Positions 7,897-16,793 of a stretch of DNA of 64,000 bases are shown one piece after another (the first letter of the stretch is position 1; each line of letters opens with the position of its first letter). A model generated the notes under the pieces. That model worked only from the letters and a program-made list of their open reading frames with translations. It searched no databases and was not told the DNA's origin. The DNA is from Clostridia bacterium. GTDB lineage: Bacteria > Bacillota > Clostridia > Oscillospirales > Acutalibacteraceae. The translations under genes and the position numbers were made by a program. The stretch spans positions 62,001-126,000 of the forward strand of contig JAFRRP010000025.1 in the NCBI GenBank assembly GCA_017428085.1, given 5' to 3'.

Positions 7897-8202
7897 TTAT
7901 TCATCTTCCTCTTCTTCAAAATCGAATAATTCGGAAAGCCGCTCCTGAAAGATCCCGGCGATCTCGTCAAACTCGTCGTCGTCCTCAATGGGTTCCAAAA
8001 TATTCTCGTCGTCCGTTTCCGTCACCCGGAGAATGATCAGCTCTCCGTCGTCGTTCAGCATATCCTCGCCCGAATCAAACACGGGAACGATCGCAACGTA
8101 TTTCTGGTCGTCGTCGGTTTCGATCCTGTCCAGCACCTCAAATTCATGCTCCGCGCCGTCGTCGTCCACTACCGTGATGATATCGGGACCGTATTCATCC
8201 AT
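7897..8202 (-). CDS. DUF1292 family acidic protein (YrzB-like)
   Basis: 101 aa, about a third Asp/Glu. It opens 'MDEYGPDIITVVDDDGAEHEFEVLD', and 'QKYVAIVPV' and 'IILRV' are the strands of the DUF1292 domain; the C-terminus is an acidic tail (FDFEEEEDE). The function is unknown; in many Firmicutes the gene accompanies ruvX and alanyl-tRNA synthetase, but here it is alone. Start chosen by GGAGGCG seven or so bases upstream. Confidence 0.85.
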   Translation of the reverse strand: MDEYGPDIITVVDDDGAEHEFEVLDRIETDDDQKYVAIVPVFDSGEDMLNDDGELIILRVTETDDENILEPIEDDDEFDEIAGIFQERLSELFDFEEEEDE

Positions 8203-8229
8203 TTGTCTTCGCCTCCGATCTCTGTTTAT

Positions 8230-8258
8230 ATTTTAACACTATCCGCGCCATCTGTCAA
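8230..8258 (-). promoter_or_regulatory. Promoter for the DUF1292 gene
   Basis: On the minus strand TTGACA (8253-8258), 17-bp spacer, TAAAAT (8230-8235), in the gap between the DUF1292 gene and the end of the epimerase gene. Confidence 0.8.
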
Positions 8259-8261
8259 CGG

Positions 8262-9119
8262 TCAATGCGAAAATTCCGCGATCCATGCAAATTCGAACTG
8301 TTTGCCTGCCGGTAGGGCGTTGATGCCGTCCTTTTGGGAAAAATCGGTCTTTTCTTCTGTGGAATCATTCACGCCGAACCAGGGCTCGATGCAAACGTAA
8401 GGCGCGCCGGGCTTGGCCCATATGCCGAGGTACGGGCAGCCTCCCATATCGAACCGCACGGTCCTGTCGTGGTTGTCGCTTTTCAGTGTGATGTGTTTGG
8501 ATTGGATGCCGTGCAGGATCAGCGCGTCCTCGTTGAAGATATCTTTCGTGATCGTGATCGTTGTTTCGTTCGTCAGGCAGGGGAGCGTTTCCGGCAGACG
8601 CAGCGAGCGCACCAGGTCGATTTTCTCCGTGCGCAGTGTTTCCGGCTCGTCGAATACCAGCTTATCGCCGATGGCACAGTTGAAGCCCGGATGCGCGCCG
8701 AGGGAAAAGTACATGACGTCGTCGTTTTTGTTGACGACGGTGTGCGTCACATTCAACGATTTCCCTTCAATAAAGAACTGTACGATCAGATCGAAGCGGT
8801 AAGGATAACAGGCCAGTGTACTTTCGTCCTCGCTTAAAATAAAGGACATCTCCGCGTCTTTTTTGTCTAGCAGTTTCCAGTCCATCTTTCGGGCAAAGCC
8901 GTGCTTGGGCATTTCGTATTCTTTTCCGTTCAGACGGTACTTATCGTCAATCAACCTGCCGACGATGGGAAACAAGATAGGGGACTGGCCATACCAGACG
9001 GATTCGTCGCCCTGCCAGAGATATTCATAGTTTGCATGTTTGGAATAAACGCTGGTCAGTTCGCAGCCGTATTCCTTTACGCCTACCTTCAGAAATTCGT
9101 TTTCTATATAGTGGATCAT
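8262..9119 (-). CDS. Aldose 1-epimerase family protein (LacX-like)
   Basis: 285 aa, the length of the LacX/YeaD-like branch and shorter than GalM. 'PILFPIVGRLIDDKYRLNGKEY' and 'MPKHGFARKMDWKL' are the N-terminal signatures. 'SLGAHPGFNCAI' carries the catalytic His and 'VCIEPWFGVND' the catalytic Glu. It is expected to interconvert anomers of a sugar in the cytoplasm; the substrate is unspecified. The minus-strand TATAAT at 9149-9154 is a plausible -10, overlapping the region just past the uraA terminator. A second, GalM-type epimerase is at 61286. Confidence 0.85.
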   Translation of the reverse strand: MIHYIENEFLKVGVKEYGCELTSVYSKHANYEYLWQGDESVWYGQSPILFPIVGRLIDDKYRLNGKEYEMPKHGFARKMDWKLLDKKDAEMSFILSEDESTLACYPYRFDLIVQFFIEGKSLNVTHTVVNKNDDVMYFSLGAHPGFNCAIGDKLVFDEPETLRTEKIDLVRSLRLPETLPCLTNETTITITKDIFNEDALILHGIQSKHITLKSDNHDRTVRFDMGGCPYLGIWAKPGAPYVCIEPWFGVNDSTEEKTDFSQKDGINALPAGKQFEFAWIAEFSH

Positions 9120-9170
9120 CGTTTAACTCCCTTCCATTTATCAATTCCATTATATCGTATCTTTTTGCAA

Positions 9171-9207
9171 AAGAAAAGACCTCCGGCGAAAAAACCGAAG
9201 GTCTTTT
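9171..9207 (-). terminator. Terminator of the pyrR-uraA operon
   Basis: Minus-strand hairpin AAAAGACCTTCGG / CCGGAGGTCTTTT with a T-rich loop and a following TTTTCTTTT run, just after the permease stop. Confidence 0.88.
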
Positions 9208-9222
9208 GAATCGTTTTCAGAA

Positions 9223-10584
9223 TTACGCCTTGTTGGCCTTTCTGTTGAGAACAAGGTTGGCGATGATGCCGAGGATCAGCGCGGTGGCGATGGCCGTGAT
9301 CGTGATCTTGCCGAAGGTGAGGGCAAGGCCGCCGATACCGGTGATGAGGATGGTGGAAACGACGAACAGGTTGTTGTTCTGCTCCAGATCGACCTTCTGG
9401 ACCATCTTCAGACCGGAGACCGCTATAAAGCCGTACAGCGCGATGCACACGCCTCCCATGACGCAGTTCGGGATGGAGCCGAGGAATACCACAAAGGGAT
9501 TGAGGAAGCTCATCAGCAGGCAGATAACGGAGGTGCAGAGGATGGTGACCACGGAGGCGTTGCCGGTGATGGCCACGCAGCCGATGGATTCGCCGTAAGT
9601 GGTGTTGGGGCAGCCGCCGAAGAACGCGCCCGCCATGGAGCCGACGCCGTCGCCGAGAAGCGTTCTGTGAAGGCCGGGGTCCTTGAGCAGGTCTTTCTCG
9701 ATGATGGAGGAGATGTTCTTATGGTCTGCAATATGCTCCGCGAATACCACGAAGGCGACCGGCACGTAGGCCATGGCGACGGATGCGAAGTAGGCGCCGT
9801 CGATCTCTTTAATGCCCTTAGCAGCGGTCAGGAAGGTAAAGGAGGGAATGGAGAAGATCTTCATGCCGGAGAAGACTCTGAAATCGATCAGCTTGAGAGC
9901 GTCGTTGCCGGCGGCGGTGCCGATCACGGTGAAGATGGAGGCCACGGCGTAGCCGGCCAGGATACCGATGATGAAGGGGATCAGCTTGGCGGTCTTTTTG
10001 CCGTAGACCGAGCAGATCATGACAACGAACAGGGTGATGATGCCAACGAGGATGGCGATCAGCGGATTGGCGGAAGGAGCGCCGTCTATGTAATACTTAC
10101 CGGTCTGCAGATCGCTGATGGCGGCGCCGGCAAGCGAAAGTCCGATCAGGGCGACCGTGGGACCGATGACCTGCTTGGGCATCAGTTTGTCGATCCATCT
10201 GACGCCAGCCACCTTCACGACGATGGCGATGACCACGTAAACGAGACCGGCCAGGAACGCGCCGATGATCAGGCCAACATAACCGGCCTGCGCGGAAACG
10301 GCGCCCGCGAACGCGGCGGTCATGGAGCCGAGGAACGCGAAGGAGGAGCCGAGGAACACGGGGCTTCTGAACTTCGTGAACAGCAGGTAGACGATGGTGC
10401 CCACGCCTGCGCCGAACAGAGCGGCGGACTGGCTCATGGCGTCGTCGCCGGTCAGGCCCGCGTTGCCGTTGATGATGACCGGCACCACGATGGTGGCGGC
10501 AAGGATCGCCAGCAGCTGCTGGAAGGCAAGCACGATCAGGTGACCGAACTTCGGTTTGTCTTTGACGTCGTAAACAAGTTTCAT
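9223..10584 (-). CDS. uraA: Uracil permease, NCS2 (UraA/PyrP) family
   Basis: 453 aa with 12-14 hydrophobic spans. The start 'MKLVYDVKDKPKFGHLIVLAFQQLLAIL' and motifs 'SSFAFLGSM', 'QVIGPTVALIGLSLAG', 'VFAEHIADHKNISS' (the conserved Glu of the substrate site) and 'CPNTTYGESIGCVAIT' place it with uracil transporters rather than xanthine transporters. It lies 54 bp downstream of pyrR with a GGAGG site, and both are behind a PyrR-type attenuator, which supports uracil as substrate. Confidence 0.93.
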   Translation of the reverse strand: MKLVYDVKDKPKFGHLIVLAFQQLLAILAATIVVPVIINGNAGLTGDDAMSQSAALFGAGVGTIVYLLFTKFRSPVFLGSSFAFLGSMTAAFAGAVSAQAGYVGLIIGAFLAGLVYVVIAIVVKVAGVRWIDKLMPKQVIGPTVALIGLSLAGAAISDLQTGKYYIDGAPSANPLIAILVGIITLFVVMICSVYGKKTAKLIPFIIGILAGYAVASIFTVIGTAAGNDALKLIDFRVFSGMKIFSIPSFTFLTAAKGIKEIDGAYFASVAMAYVPVAFVVFAEHIADHKNISSIIEKDLLKDPGLHRTLLGDGVGSMAGAFFGGCPNTTYGESIGCVAITGNASVVTILCTSVICLLMSFLNPFVVFLGSIPNCVMGGVCIALYGFIAVSGLKMVQKVDLEQNNNLFVVSTILITGIGGLALTFGKITITAIATALILGIIANLVLNRKANKA

Positions 10585-10638
10585 AAAATGTACCTCCGTT
10601 TTGATATGCTTTATAATTTAGCCGAAGCTATAATTACC

Positions 10639-11190
10639 TTAGTCTTTTGCGTATATGGCTACTGACGGCTCGCAGCCGTCAAATTCCGGGAACGAAACCT
10701 TCACGATCTCATTCATGGAGGTGGGGATATTTTTTCCCACGTAGTCCGGTTTGATGGGGAGCTCCCTGTGGCCCCGGTCAATCAGTACCGCCAGCCGGAT
10801 GGCCTGCGGGCGGCCCAGCGCAAAGATCGCGTCGATGGCGGCACGTACCGTGCGCCCTGTGAATAGCACGTCGTCCGTCAGCACGATCTTTTTTCCCGTA
10901 ATATCAAAATCGATATTCGTGGCGTTCAGCGTGGGGAAGTCTGTCTTTTTTTCAATGTCGTCGCGGTAAAAGGTGATGTCCAGCTCGCCCACGGGCAGCT
11001 TCACGCCCTCGTTGGCGTAGATGTTTTCCTGAATGATCTGCGCGATGCAAACGCCCCGGCGGCGGATGCCGATCAGGCATAGATCCTCGGTGCCGTGGTT
11101 CTTTTCCACGATCTCAAAGGAGAGACGGCGAAGGGCGCGGCCGACGGCGGCGGAATCCAGCAATTGAGATTTGAAGGTCATCGCGGTCAC
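10639..11190 (-). CDS. pyrR: PyrR, pyrimidine attenuator protein / uracil phosphoribosyltransferase
   Basis: 183 aa, the normal PyrR length. 'VLTDDVLFTGRTVRAAIDAI' is the PRPP-binding motif of type I phosphoribosyltransferases. 'RLAVLIDRGHRELPIKPDYVGKNIPTS' is the PyrR-specific stretch. It binds pyr leader RNA when UMP is high and also converts uracil to UMP. It heads a two-gene operon with the permease, so uracil import is probably feedback-controlled through its own leader. Confidence 0.95.
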   Translation of the reverse strand: MTAMTFKSQLLDSAAVGRALRRLSFEIVEKNHGTEDLCLIGIRRRGVCIAQIIQENIYANEGVKLPVGELDITFYRDDIEKKTDFPTLNATNIDFDITGKKIVLTDDVLFTGRTVRAAIDAIFALGRPQAIRLAVLIDRGHRELPIKPDYVGKNIPTSMNEIVKVSFPEFDGCEPSVAIYAKD

Positions 11191-11308
11191 TCCCGGAAAA
11201 AGAATCCTGACAAAGAAAAAAATCCTGCCGAGCCGGCAGGACGCAATACGGATATCGTTTCGTTCGTCGTCTTGCCGGTCTCTCTGTACCGATCGTTAAA
11301 GATCAACT
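11191..11308 (-). promoter_or_regulatory. PyrR-binding attenuator leader
   Basis: Minus-strand leader of about 118 nt. It contains the PyrR-loop sequence ACAGAGAGACCGGCAAG (around 11271-11288), flanked by GATCG(G)/pairing bases, then a terminator: TCCTGCCG / CGGCAGGA with a 3-base loop (11223-11241) and seven T (11216-11222 on the minus strand). This matches the binding loop and attenuator order of Bacillus pyr leaders. UMP-loaded PyrR would favour termination before pyrR-uraA. Confidence 0.85.
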
Positions 11309-11314
11309 GTGCTC

Positions 11315-11343
11315 ATAGTAACACGAAACGTGCGGTTTGTAAA
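11315..11343 (-). promoter_or_regulatory. Promoter of pyrR-uraA
   Basis: Minus strand TTTACA (11338-11343), 17-bp spacer, TACTAT (11315-11320). The predicted start near 11308 gives a leader of the right size for attenuation. Confidence 0.75.
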
Positions 11344-11427
11344 TAGGAAATACGAAAAAAAAACAATTTTGAGGAAATCAACAAATTATTGCCGAATGTC
11401 CGGCTTTTCGTTGGAGATATTGAAAAA

Positions 11428-12099
11428 TCAAAGCATATACACGCCGGAGCGCAGCACCACGAATTCCCGCTTTTCGCTGACGATATATTTGTAAACGGGT
11501 TCGTCGAACCGCTTGAAATCGGAGACGGTGAAATCTCTCAGATCCACGCGGTTGATCTTGTTGGCGCCGGGGTTGCAGACGTACAGATAACGCTCGTCGG
11601 AAAAGACGGAGCAGGGGGCGGAAAAAGAGTTCGCCCCGTCGCCGCCGATACGCATCAGCACGCGGTTCTGGGTGGCGGAATGCTTGATGATCAGGTTTTG
11701 ATCCGGCACCACGCTCCAGATGTTCTTGTCATCCGCCACGGCGTCCCTTGCCGGCGCGTCGCGATAGCGCAGAGACCCCGTTCTTACCAGCTCGCCTTTG
11801 TCGTCGAACAGCCCCGTCTCGCCGTTGGAATAAATCAGAAACAGCCCGCCGTTATACAGCTTTGCCGTATCGCAGGAGATATGATCGTTCAGTGTTTTGG
11901 CGATGGGGAGAAATGCCGGGCCGAACTTCGTCAGCAGATAGGCGTTCCGGGTTACGGTGGCGATGGAGTTGGTCGCCACGTCGTAGCTGTAAAAGGAAAT
12001 TTTGTCGTGATCGTTTTCCGCTTTTTCCTTCAGCGCGAACAGAATGCCGGAAGGGAACGGAAGCAGATCGACGATCGCAAGACTGACAATGCGTATCAT
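11428..12099 (-). CDS. Unknown protein, possibly beta-propeller-like
   Basis: 223 aa, not recognised. The protein is made of repeated short strand pairs with 'NGGLFLIYSNGETGLFDDKGE', 'DERYLYVCNPGANKINRVDL' and 'EPVYKYIVSEKREFVVL', spaced like blades of a partial NHL/six-bladed propeller. It has no signal peptide or clear catalytic motif. Its ATG overlaps the rex stop by 4 bases, so it is the last gene of the acn-icd-rex operon and is translationally coupled to rex. The fold guess is inference. Confidence 0.7.
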   Translation of the reverse strand: MIRIVSLAIVDLLPFPSGILFALKEKAENDHDKISFYSYDVATNSIATVTRNAYLLTKFGPAFLPIAKTLNDHISCDTAKLYNGGLFLIYSNGETGLFDDKGELVRTGSLRYRDAPARDAVADDKNIWSVVPDQNLIIKHSATQNRVLMRIGGDGANSFSAPCSVFSDERYLYVCNPGANKINRVDLRDFTVSDFKRFDEPVYKYIVSEKREFVVLRSGVYML

Positions 12100-12743
12100 G
12101 TGTCGCTTTCCCGCCTGTTCTTGATTTGATAGGTCAGCATCATCAGGGAATCATTCAGATGCACGTTTTCCACGTTTACGTTCGGATAGGCCCGTTTGAT
12201 ATCGTAGTGCGAAAAATTCCAGAAGTTCTTTACGCCGCAGGCTACCAACTGGTCAACCACGGCGGCGGCCGCTTCTGCGGGTACGCACAGCACCGCCATA
12301 TCCGGCGGGTTGTCCCGGCAGAATTCATCCAGCTGGCTGTCCGGCAAAATCGGCAGGCCCTTGATCTTGATGCCTTTATAAAGAGGATCCACGTCGAAGA
12401 TGCCGGTCAGCCGGAACCCCTTATCCTCAAAGGTCATGTGCCCCGCCACGGCGCGGCCGAGATTGCCTGCGCCGATCAGTACGGCGGTATAGGGCTTGTC
12501 CAGCCCCAGGATCTCCGCCAGTTTGGCGCGCAGCTCCGGCACGTTGTAGCCGTAGCCCTGTTGTCCGAAACCGCCGAAGCAGTTGAGGTCCTGCCGGATC
12601 TGGGAGGCCGTCAGTCCCATTTTTTCCGCCAGATCTTTTGAAGAGATACGGTTGACGTCATTTTTCAGCAGCTCGCCCAAAAAGCGATAGTAACGCGGCA
12701 GGCGGCCGATGACGGATTTTGAAATATCGTTCGGTACTTTCAT
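12096..12743 (-). CDS. rex: Redox-sensing transcriptional repressor Rex
   Basis: 215 aa. The N-terminal winged helix ('SKSVIGRLPRYYRFL', 'ISSKDLAEKMGLTASQIRQDLNCFGGFGQQGYGYNV') and the Rossmann NADH domain ('AVLIGAGNLGRAVAGH', 'GIFDVDP') are complete, as is the C-terminal swap helix ('NFSHYDIKRAYPNVNVENVHLNDSL'). Rex senses the NADH/NAD ratio and releases fermentation and hydrogenase genes when NADH is high. It is co-transcribed with aconitase and isocitrate dehydrogenase, both NADH-linked. I found no clear Rex operator in the promoter of its own operon. Confidence 0.96.
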   Translation of the reverse strand: MKVPNDISKSVIGRLPRYYRFLGELLKNDVNRISSKDLAEKMGLTASQIRQDLNCFGGFGQQGYGYNVPELRAKLAEILGLDKPYTAVLIGAGNLGRAVAGHMTFEDKGFRLTGIFDVDPLYKGIKIKGLPILPDSQLDEFCRDNPPDMAVLCVPAEAAAAVVDQLVACGVKNFWNFSHYDIKRAYPNVNVENVHLNDSLMMLTYQIKNRRESDT

Positions 12744-12770
12744 ATTGTTTGATCGATCGTTGTTTGATCA

Positions 12771-13937
12771 TCAGCCGAGGATGCCCTGCAGCGTTTCCAT
12801 GACGTAATCGCCGAAATCGGAGCAGGTGCAGCCGTCCTCTCGGCCGGTGATCTTATGAGAAGCGTCTGCCATGCAGATGTCCAGCGCCTTGTCCAGCGCC
12901 TCGGATTCCTTTACAAAGCCGATATGGGACAGCAGCATGGCGGATGCGCGCAGCATGGAGCAGGGATCGGCGTACTGTGCGCGGCCTTCCTTTACCATAC
13001 GCGGCGCGGAGCCGTGGATGGCCTCAAACATGGCGTAGCGCTTGCCGTTGTTGGCGCTGCCGGCGGTGCCAACGCCGCCCTGGAATTCCGCGGCCTCGTC
13101 CGTGATGATATCGCCGTAAAGATTCGGCAGCACGAACACCTTGAAGTCTTTTCTTCTCTTGGGGTCGATCAGCTTTGCTGTGGTGATGTCGATATACCAC
13201 TCGTCGGTGATGATGTCGGGATATTCTTTGCCGATCTCACGGCAGAGGTTCAGGAATTTGCCGTCGGTGGTCTTGATGACGTTGGCCTTCTGAATGATGG
13301 AAACGCGTTCTTTCCCGTTCTTTCGGGCAAATTCGTATGCCAGCCGGGCGATGCGCTGGGTGCCCTCGGTGGTGGTCACCACGAAGTCCATTGCCAGCTC
13401 GTCCGTCACGTTAACGCCTTCGCTTCCCACGGCGTAAGCGCCCTCTGTGTTCTCACGGAAAAAGGTCCAGTCGATGCCCTCTTCGGGGATGCGCACGGGG
13501 CGCACGTTGGCGAACAGATCCAGCGCCTTGCGCATGGCCACGTTGGCGCTTTCGATGTTGGGCAGGCCGTCGCCCGCCTGTGGCGTGGTGGTGGGGCCTT
13601 TTAGAATGACGTGGCACTGCTTCAGCTCCGCCAGTACGTCGTCCGGGATGGGCTGCATTTTGGCGATACGGTTTTCGATGGTCAGCCCGTCGATGGTCTT
13701 GAACGCGATCCTGCCGGCTTCCACCTGATCTTTCAGGATAAACCGCAGCACTCTTTCGGATTCTTTGGTAATGATCGGGCCGATTCCGTCGCCTCCGCAA
13801 ACGCCGATGACGATGGTATCCAGTTTCTCATAATCGGTAAACTCTTTTGTCGCTTTGATTCGCTCGTTGCGCTCCAGCTGTTTTCTGACAAGCGCTTCAA
13901 AGGAGGCGACAGCGTTTTTGATGTCGGATTCGTACAT
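12771..13937 (-). CDS. Isocitrate dehydrogenase, NAD type (isocitrate/isopropylmalate DH family)
   Basis: 388 aa. Family motifs are 'GVCGGDGIGPIITKESERVLRF', 'LKGPTTTPQAGDGLPNIESANVAMRKALDLFANVRPVR' (substrate Ser/Asn and Arg residues), 'FRENTEGAYAVGSEG', 'NLYGDIITDEAAEFQGGVGTAGSANNG' (metal Asp residues) and 'AMFEAIHGSAPRM'. It sits directly after an aconitase gene, so isocitrate is the likely substrate, giving 2-oxoglutarate. The nucleotide preference towards NAD is inferred from the family branch. Confidence 0.88.
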   Translation of the reverse strand: MYESDIKNAVASFEALVRKQLERNERIKATKEFTDYEKLDTIVIGVCGGDGIGPIITKESERVLRFILKDQVEAGRIAFKTIDGLTIENRIAKMQPIPDDVLAELKQCHVILKGPTTTPQAGDGLPNIESANVAMRKALDLFANVRPVRIPEEGIDWTFFRENTEGAYAVGSEGVNVTDELAMDFVVTTTEGTQRIARLAYEFARKNGKERVSIIQKANVIKTTDGKFLNLCREIGKEYPDIITDEWYIDITTAKLIDPKRRKDFKVFVLPNLYGDIITDEAAEFQGGVGTAGSANNGKRYAMFEAIHGSAPRMVKEGRAQYADPCSMLRASAMLLSHIGFVKESEALDKALDICMADASHKITGREDGCTCSDFGDYVMETLQGILG

Positions 13938-13955
13938 AGTATTTCCCTCTTTATT

Positions 13956-15884
13956 TCAGTTTTGCGCCGTGTAGTTCAGCAGACCGCCGGCAAGGATGAT
14001 GTGCCTTGCCCGGTCGGAAAGGTCCGCGTTCAGGGTGATCTCAATACCCTTGGTGATGTCTTTCAGCATGATGTCTCCGCCGTTCAGGATGGCGTCGTGC
14101 ACGTTCAGCAGCGTGATCGCGTCGCCCTCGTCGATGCGGTCATAGTCGGCTTCATTTGCAAAGGTCAGCGGCAGGATGCCGGAGTTGGTCAGGTTCGCCT
14201 TGTGCATTCTGGCGAAGGACTTGGCCACCACCGCGCGGATGCCCAGATACAGCGGTACCAGCGCAGCGTGCTCGCGGGAAGAGCCCTGCCCGTAGTTGGC
14301 GCCGCCCACGACGATGCCGGAGCCTTCTTTTTTGCAGCGCTCCGGGAAGGCCTTGTCGCATACGCCGAAGCAGAACTGGGACAGATACGGCACGTTGGAG
14401 CGGTAGGGGAGGATCTTCGCGCCGGCGGGCATGATGTGGTCGGTGGTGATATTGTCGCCTACCTTCAGCAGCACCTTGGTGCTGATTTCCTTCTCCAAAG
14501 CGTGGCCCAAAGGCACGGATTTGATATTGGGACCGTAGATCACTTCACGGTCTTTGGCCTTGTCGGGCGCGTCCGGCAGCAGCACCATGTTGTCATTGAT
14601 AAGGAACTTGTCCGGCAGCATGATCGCAGGGAAGTCCCCCAGCGTGCGGGGATCGGTCAGACAGCCCTTGACGGCGGAAGCGGCTGCCACTTCCGGGCTG
14701 ACCAGATACACGCCGGCGTCCGCAGTGCCGGAGCGTCCCTCAAAGTTGCGGTTGAACGTCCGAAGGGAGATCCCCTTGGAGTTCGGCGACTGGCCCATAC
14801 CGATGCAGGGGCCGCAGGCGCTTTCGAGTATTCTTGCGCCCGCCGCGATCATATCCGCCAGCGCGCCGTTTTGCGACAGCATGGTCAGTACCTGCTTGGA
14901 GCCGGGGGAGATCGTCAGGCTGACGTTTTCCGCCACGGTCTTGCCCTTCAGGATAGCGGCCACTTTCATCATATCCAACAGCGACGAGTTGGTGCATGAG
15001 CCGATGCAGACCTGATCGATATGGATCGGGCCGATCTCCGTCACGGGCTTCACCTTATCGGGCATGTGCGGCATGGCGGCCAGCGGTACCAGCTTTGACA
15101 GATCGATCGCAATATACTCGTCGTATTCCGCATCGTCGTCGGCTTTCAGTTCGGTGTAGGCGTCGGCTCGATCCTGCGCTTTCAGGAAGGCCAGCGTGGT
15201 TTCATCCGACGGGAAGATGGAGGTTGTTGCCCCCAGCTCGGCGCCCATGTTGGTGATGGTGGCGCGCTCGGGTACGGAAAGCGTCTTCACGCCCTCGCCG
15301 GTGTATTCCACGATCTTGCCTACGCCGCCTTTGACGGTCATGATGCGCAGCAGTTCCAGAATGATATCCTTCGCCGCCACCCATGGAGACAGCTTGCCGG
15401 TCAGTTCCACCTTCACGATCTTCGGCATGGGGATGTAGTAGGTCCCTCCGCCCATGGCTACCGCCACGTCCAGGCCGCCCGCGCCCATGGCCAGCATGCC
15501 GATGCCGCCGCCGGTTGGGGTATGGCTGTCGGAACCCAGCAGCGTTTTGCCGGGTACGCCGAAGCGTTCCAGATGCACCTGATGGCAGATGCCGTTGCCC
15601 GGACGCGAAAACCGGATGCCGCGCTTCTGCGCCACGGTCTGGATGAAACGGTGGTCGTCCGCGTTCTCAAAGCCGTTTTGCAGGGTGTTGTGGTCAATGT
15701 ACGCCACGGAAAGCTCGGTTTTCACTCTGTCTATGTTCATCGCTTCCAACTGCAGATACGCCATCGTGCCGGTGGCGTCCTGCGTCAGCGTCTGGTCGAT
15801 CCGCAATCCGATCTCTGCGCCGGGGATCATTTCGCCGGAAACAAGATGCGCCTTGATGATCTTTTGCGCCAGATTGTATCCCAT
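13956..15884 (-). CDS. Aconitate hydratase
   Basis: 642 aa, the compact monomeric type found in anaerobic Firmicutes, in which the swivel domain is short. Cluster ligands are seen in 'IGSCTNSSLLDMM' and 'ESACGPCIGMGQSP'; 'DSHTPTGGGIGMLAMGAGGLDVAVAMGGG' and 'GGANYGQGSSREHAALVPLYLGIRAVVAKSFARMH' are substrate-binding motifs. It converts citrate to isocitrate. Citrate synthase is not in the window, so this operon is part of a split route to 2-oxoglutarate for glutamate synthesis. Confidence 0.92.
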   Translation of the reverse strand: MGYNLAQKIIKAHLVSGEMIPGAEIGLRIDQTLTQDATGTMAYLQLEAMNIDRVKTELSVAYIDHNTLQNGFENADDHRFIQTVAQKRGIRFSRPGNGICHQVHLERFGVPGKTLLGSDSHTPTGGGIGMLAMGAGGLDVAVAMGGGTYYIPMPKIVKVELTGKLSPWVAAKDIILELLRIMTVKGGVGKIVEYTGEGVKTLSVPERATITNMGAELGATTSIFPSDETTLAFLKAQDRADAYTELKADDDAEYDEYIAIDLSKLVPLAAMPHMPDKVKPVTEIGPIHIDQVCIGSCTNSSLLDMMKVAAILKGKTVAENVSLTISPGSKQVLTMLSQNGALADMIAAGARILESACGPCIGMGQSPNSKGISLRTFNRNFEGRSGTADAGVYLVSPEVAAASAVKGCLTDPRTLGDFPAIMLPDKFLINDNMVLLPDAPDKAKDREVIYGPNIKSVPLGHALEKEISTKVLLKVGDNITTDHIMPAGAKILPYRSNVPYLSQFCFGVCDKAFPERCKKEGSGIVVGGANYGQGSSREHAALVPLYLGIRAVVAKSFARMHKANLTNSGILPLTFANEADYDRIDEGDAITLLNVHDAILNGGDIMLKDITKGIEITLNADLSDRARHIILAGGLLNYTAQN

Positions 15885-15920
15885 ATCCGTGTCACCTCGT
15901 TAAAACATTATCAAAAAAAT

Positions 15921-15949
15921 ATTTTAATAGAAAGACAGATATTTGTCAA
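15921..15949 (-). promoter_or_regulatory. Promoter of the acn-icd-rex operon
   Basis: Minus strand TTGACA (15944-15949), 17-bp spacer, TAAAAT (15921-15926). An AGGTGA binding site precedes the aconitase start. Confidence 0.85.
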
Positions 15950-16015
15950 TCGTAATTTTATATTTCCGCAAATTTTGTCAATAATCAAAAATATCGATGC
16001 ATGGGAGGCTCTGAT

Positions 16016-16729
16016 ATGGAGGAATTCTACAATTTTACGATTTCAGCCAGACAGGATGGGGATAACGGGGAATTGTCTGAGGATAGCCGTCAGGACGGCG
16101 GTTTCTTCGCTGTAAAAGCGGGAGAATATTGCTTTTACGTCATTATGGTCATCGGACAGGTGGAAGGGCATTATCAGCTTCCCGTCAACACGAAAACCAC
16201 GAAATACGAGCACGTGATCCCGCGGCTGACCGCGGCGGAATACGATCCGCAGATCGACGGCGTCCTGTTGATCCTCAATACCGTAGGCGGGGATATCGAA
16301 GCGGGGCTGGCTATCGCGGAGCTGATCGCAGGGATGCGCAAGCCCACCGCGTCCGTCGTGATCGGCGGCGGACATTCCATCGGTATTCCGCTGGCGGCGG
16401 CCACAGACCGGTCTTTTATCGTAAAAACAGCCACGATGACGGTGCATCCGGTCCGGATGAACGGTTTGGTTCTTGGCGCGCCGCAGGCATTCGATTATTT
16501 CAGAAGCATACAGGAGAGGATCATCGGTTTCGTGGCGGAGCATTCCCGTGTTTCAGCGGACCGTTTCCGCGAGTTGATGATGTACGCAGGCGAGCTGGTG
16601 ATGGATCTCGGGACCGTACTGGACGGGGAACGCGCCGTAGGGGAAGGTTTTGCGGACGAAGTCGGCGGTCTGGACGAAGCGATCGCCTATCTCTCACAGC
16701 GGTGCGCCGAATGGAAGAAAGAAAAATAG
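16016..16729 (+). CDS. ClpP/TepA-like serine protease
   Basis: 237 aa from the ATG at 16016, chosen over the ATG at 16001 because GGGAGG (16003-16008) lies 7 bases before it. 'ILNTVGGDIEAGLAIAELI' is the oxyanion/substrate-strand motif of the ClpP fold, 'GGHSIGIPLAAA' carries the Ser nucleophile and 'MTVHPVRMNG' the His. In B. subtilis the related tepA gene is also next to the SpoIIIE/FtsK gene, and here ftsK follows. It probably degrades small peptides; no membrane span is visible. Confidence 0.85.
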   Translation: MEEFYNFTISARQDGDNGELSEDSRQDGGFFAVKAGEYCFYVIMVIGQVEGHYQLPVNTKTTKYEHVIPRLTAAEYDPQIDGVLLILNTVGGDIEAGLAIAELIAGMRKPTASVVIGGGHSIGIPLAAATDRSFIVKTATMTVHPVRMNGLVLGAPQAFDYFRSIQERIIGFVAEHSRVSADRFRELMMYAGELVMDLGTVLDGERAVGEGFADEVGGLDEAIAYLSQRCAEWKKEK

Positions 16730-16793
16730 GTGTAAAGGAATTGTCTTTGCATTACGACGTATGACAAGGCGAGCAGCTTTACAAAAAATCATC

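Noticed and set aside
15885..16000. Rex operator in the aconitase promoter
   Set aside because: No stretch fits TTGTTAA/TTGTGAA-N4-inverted form well; TTGACA matches are better explained as the -35.
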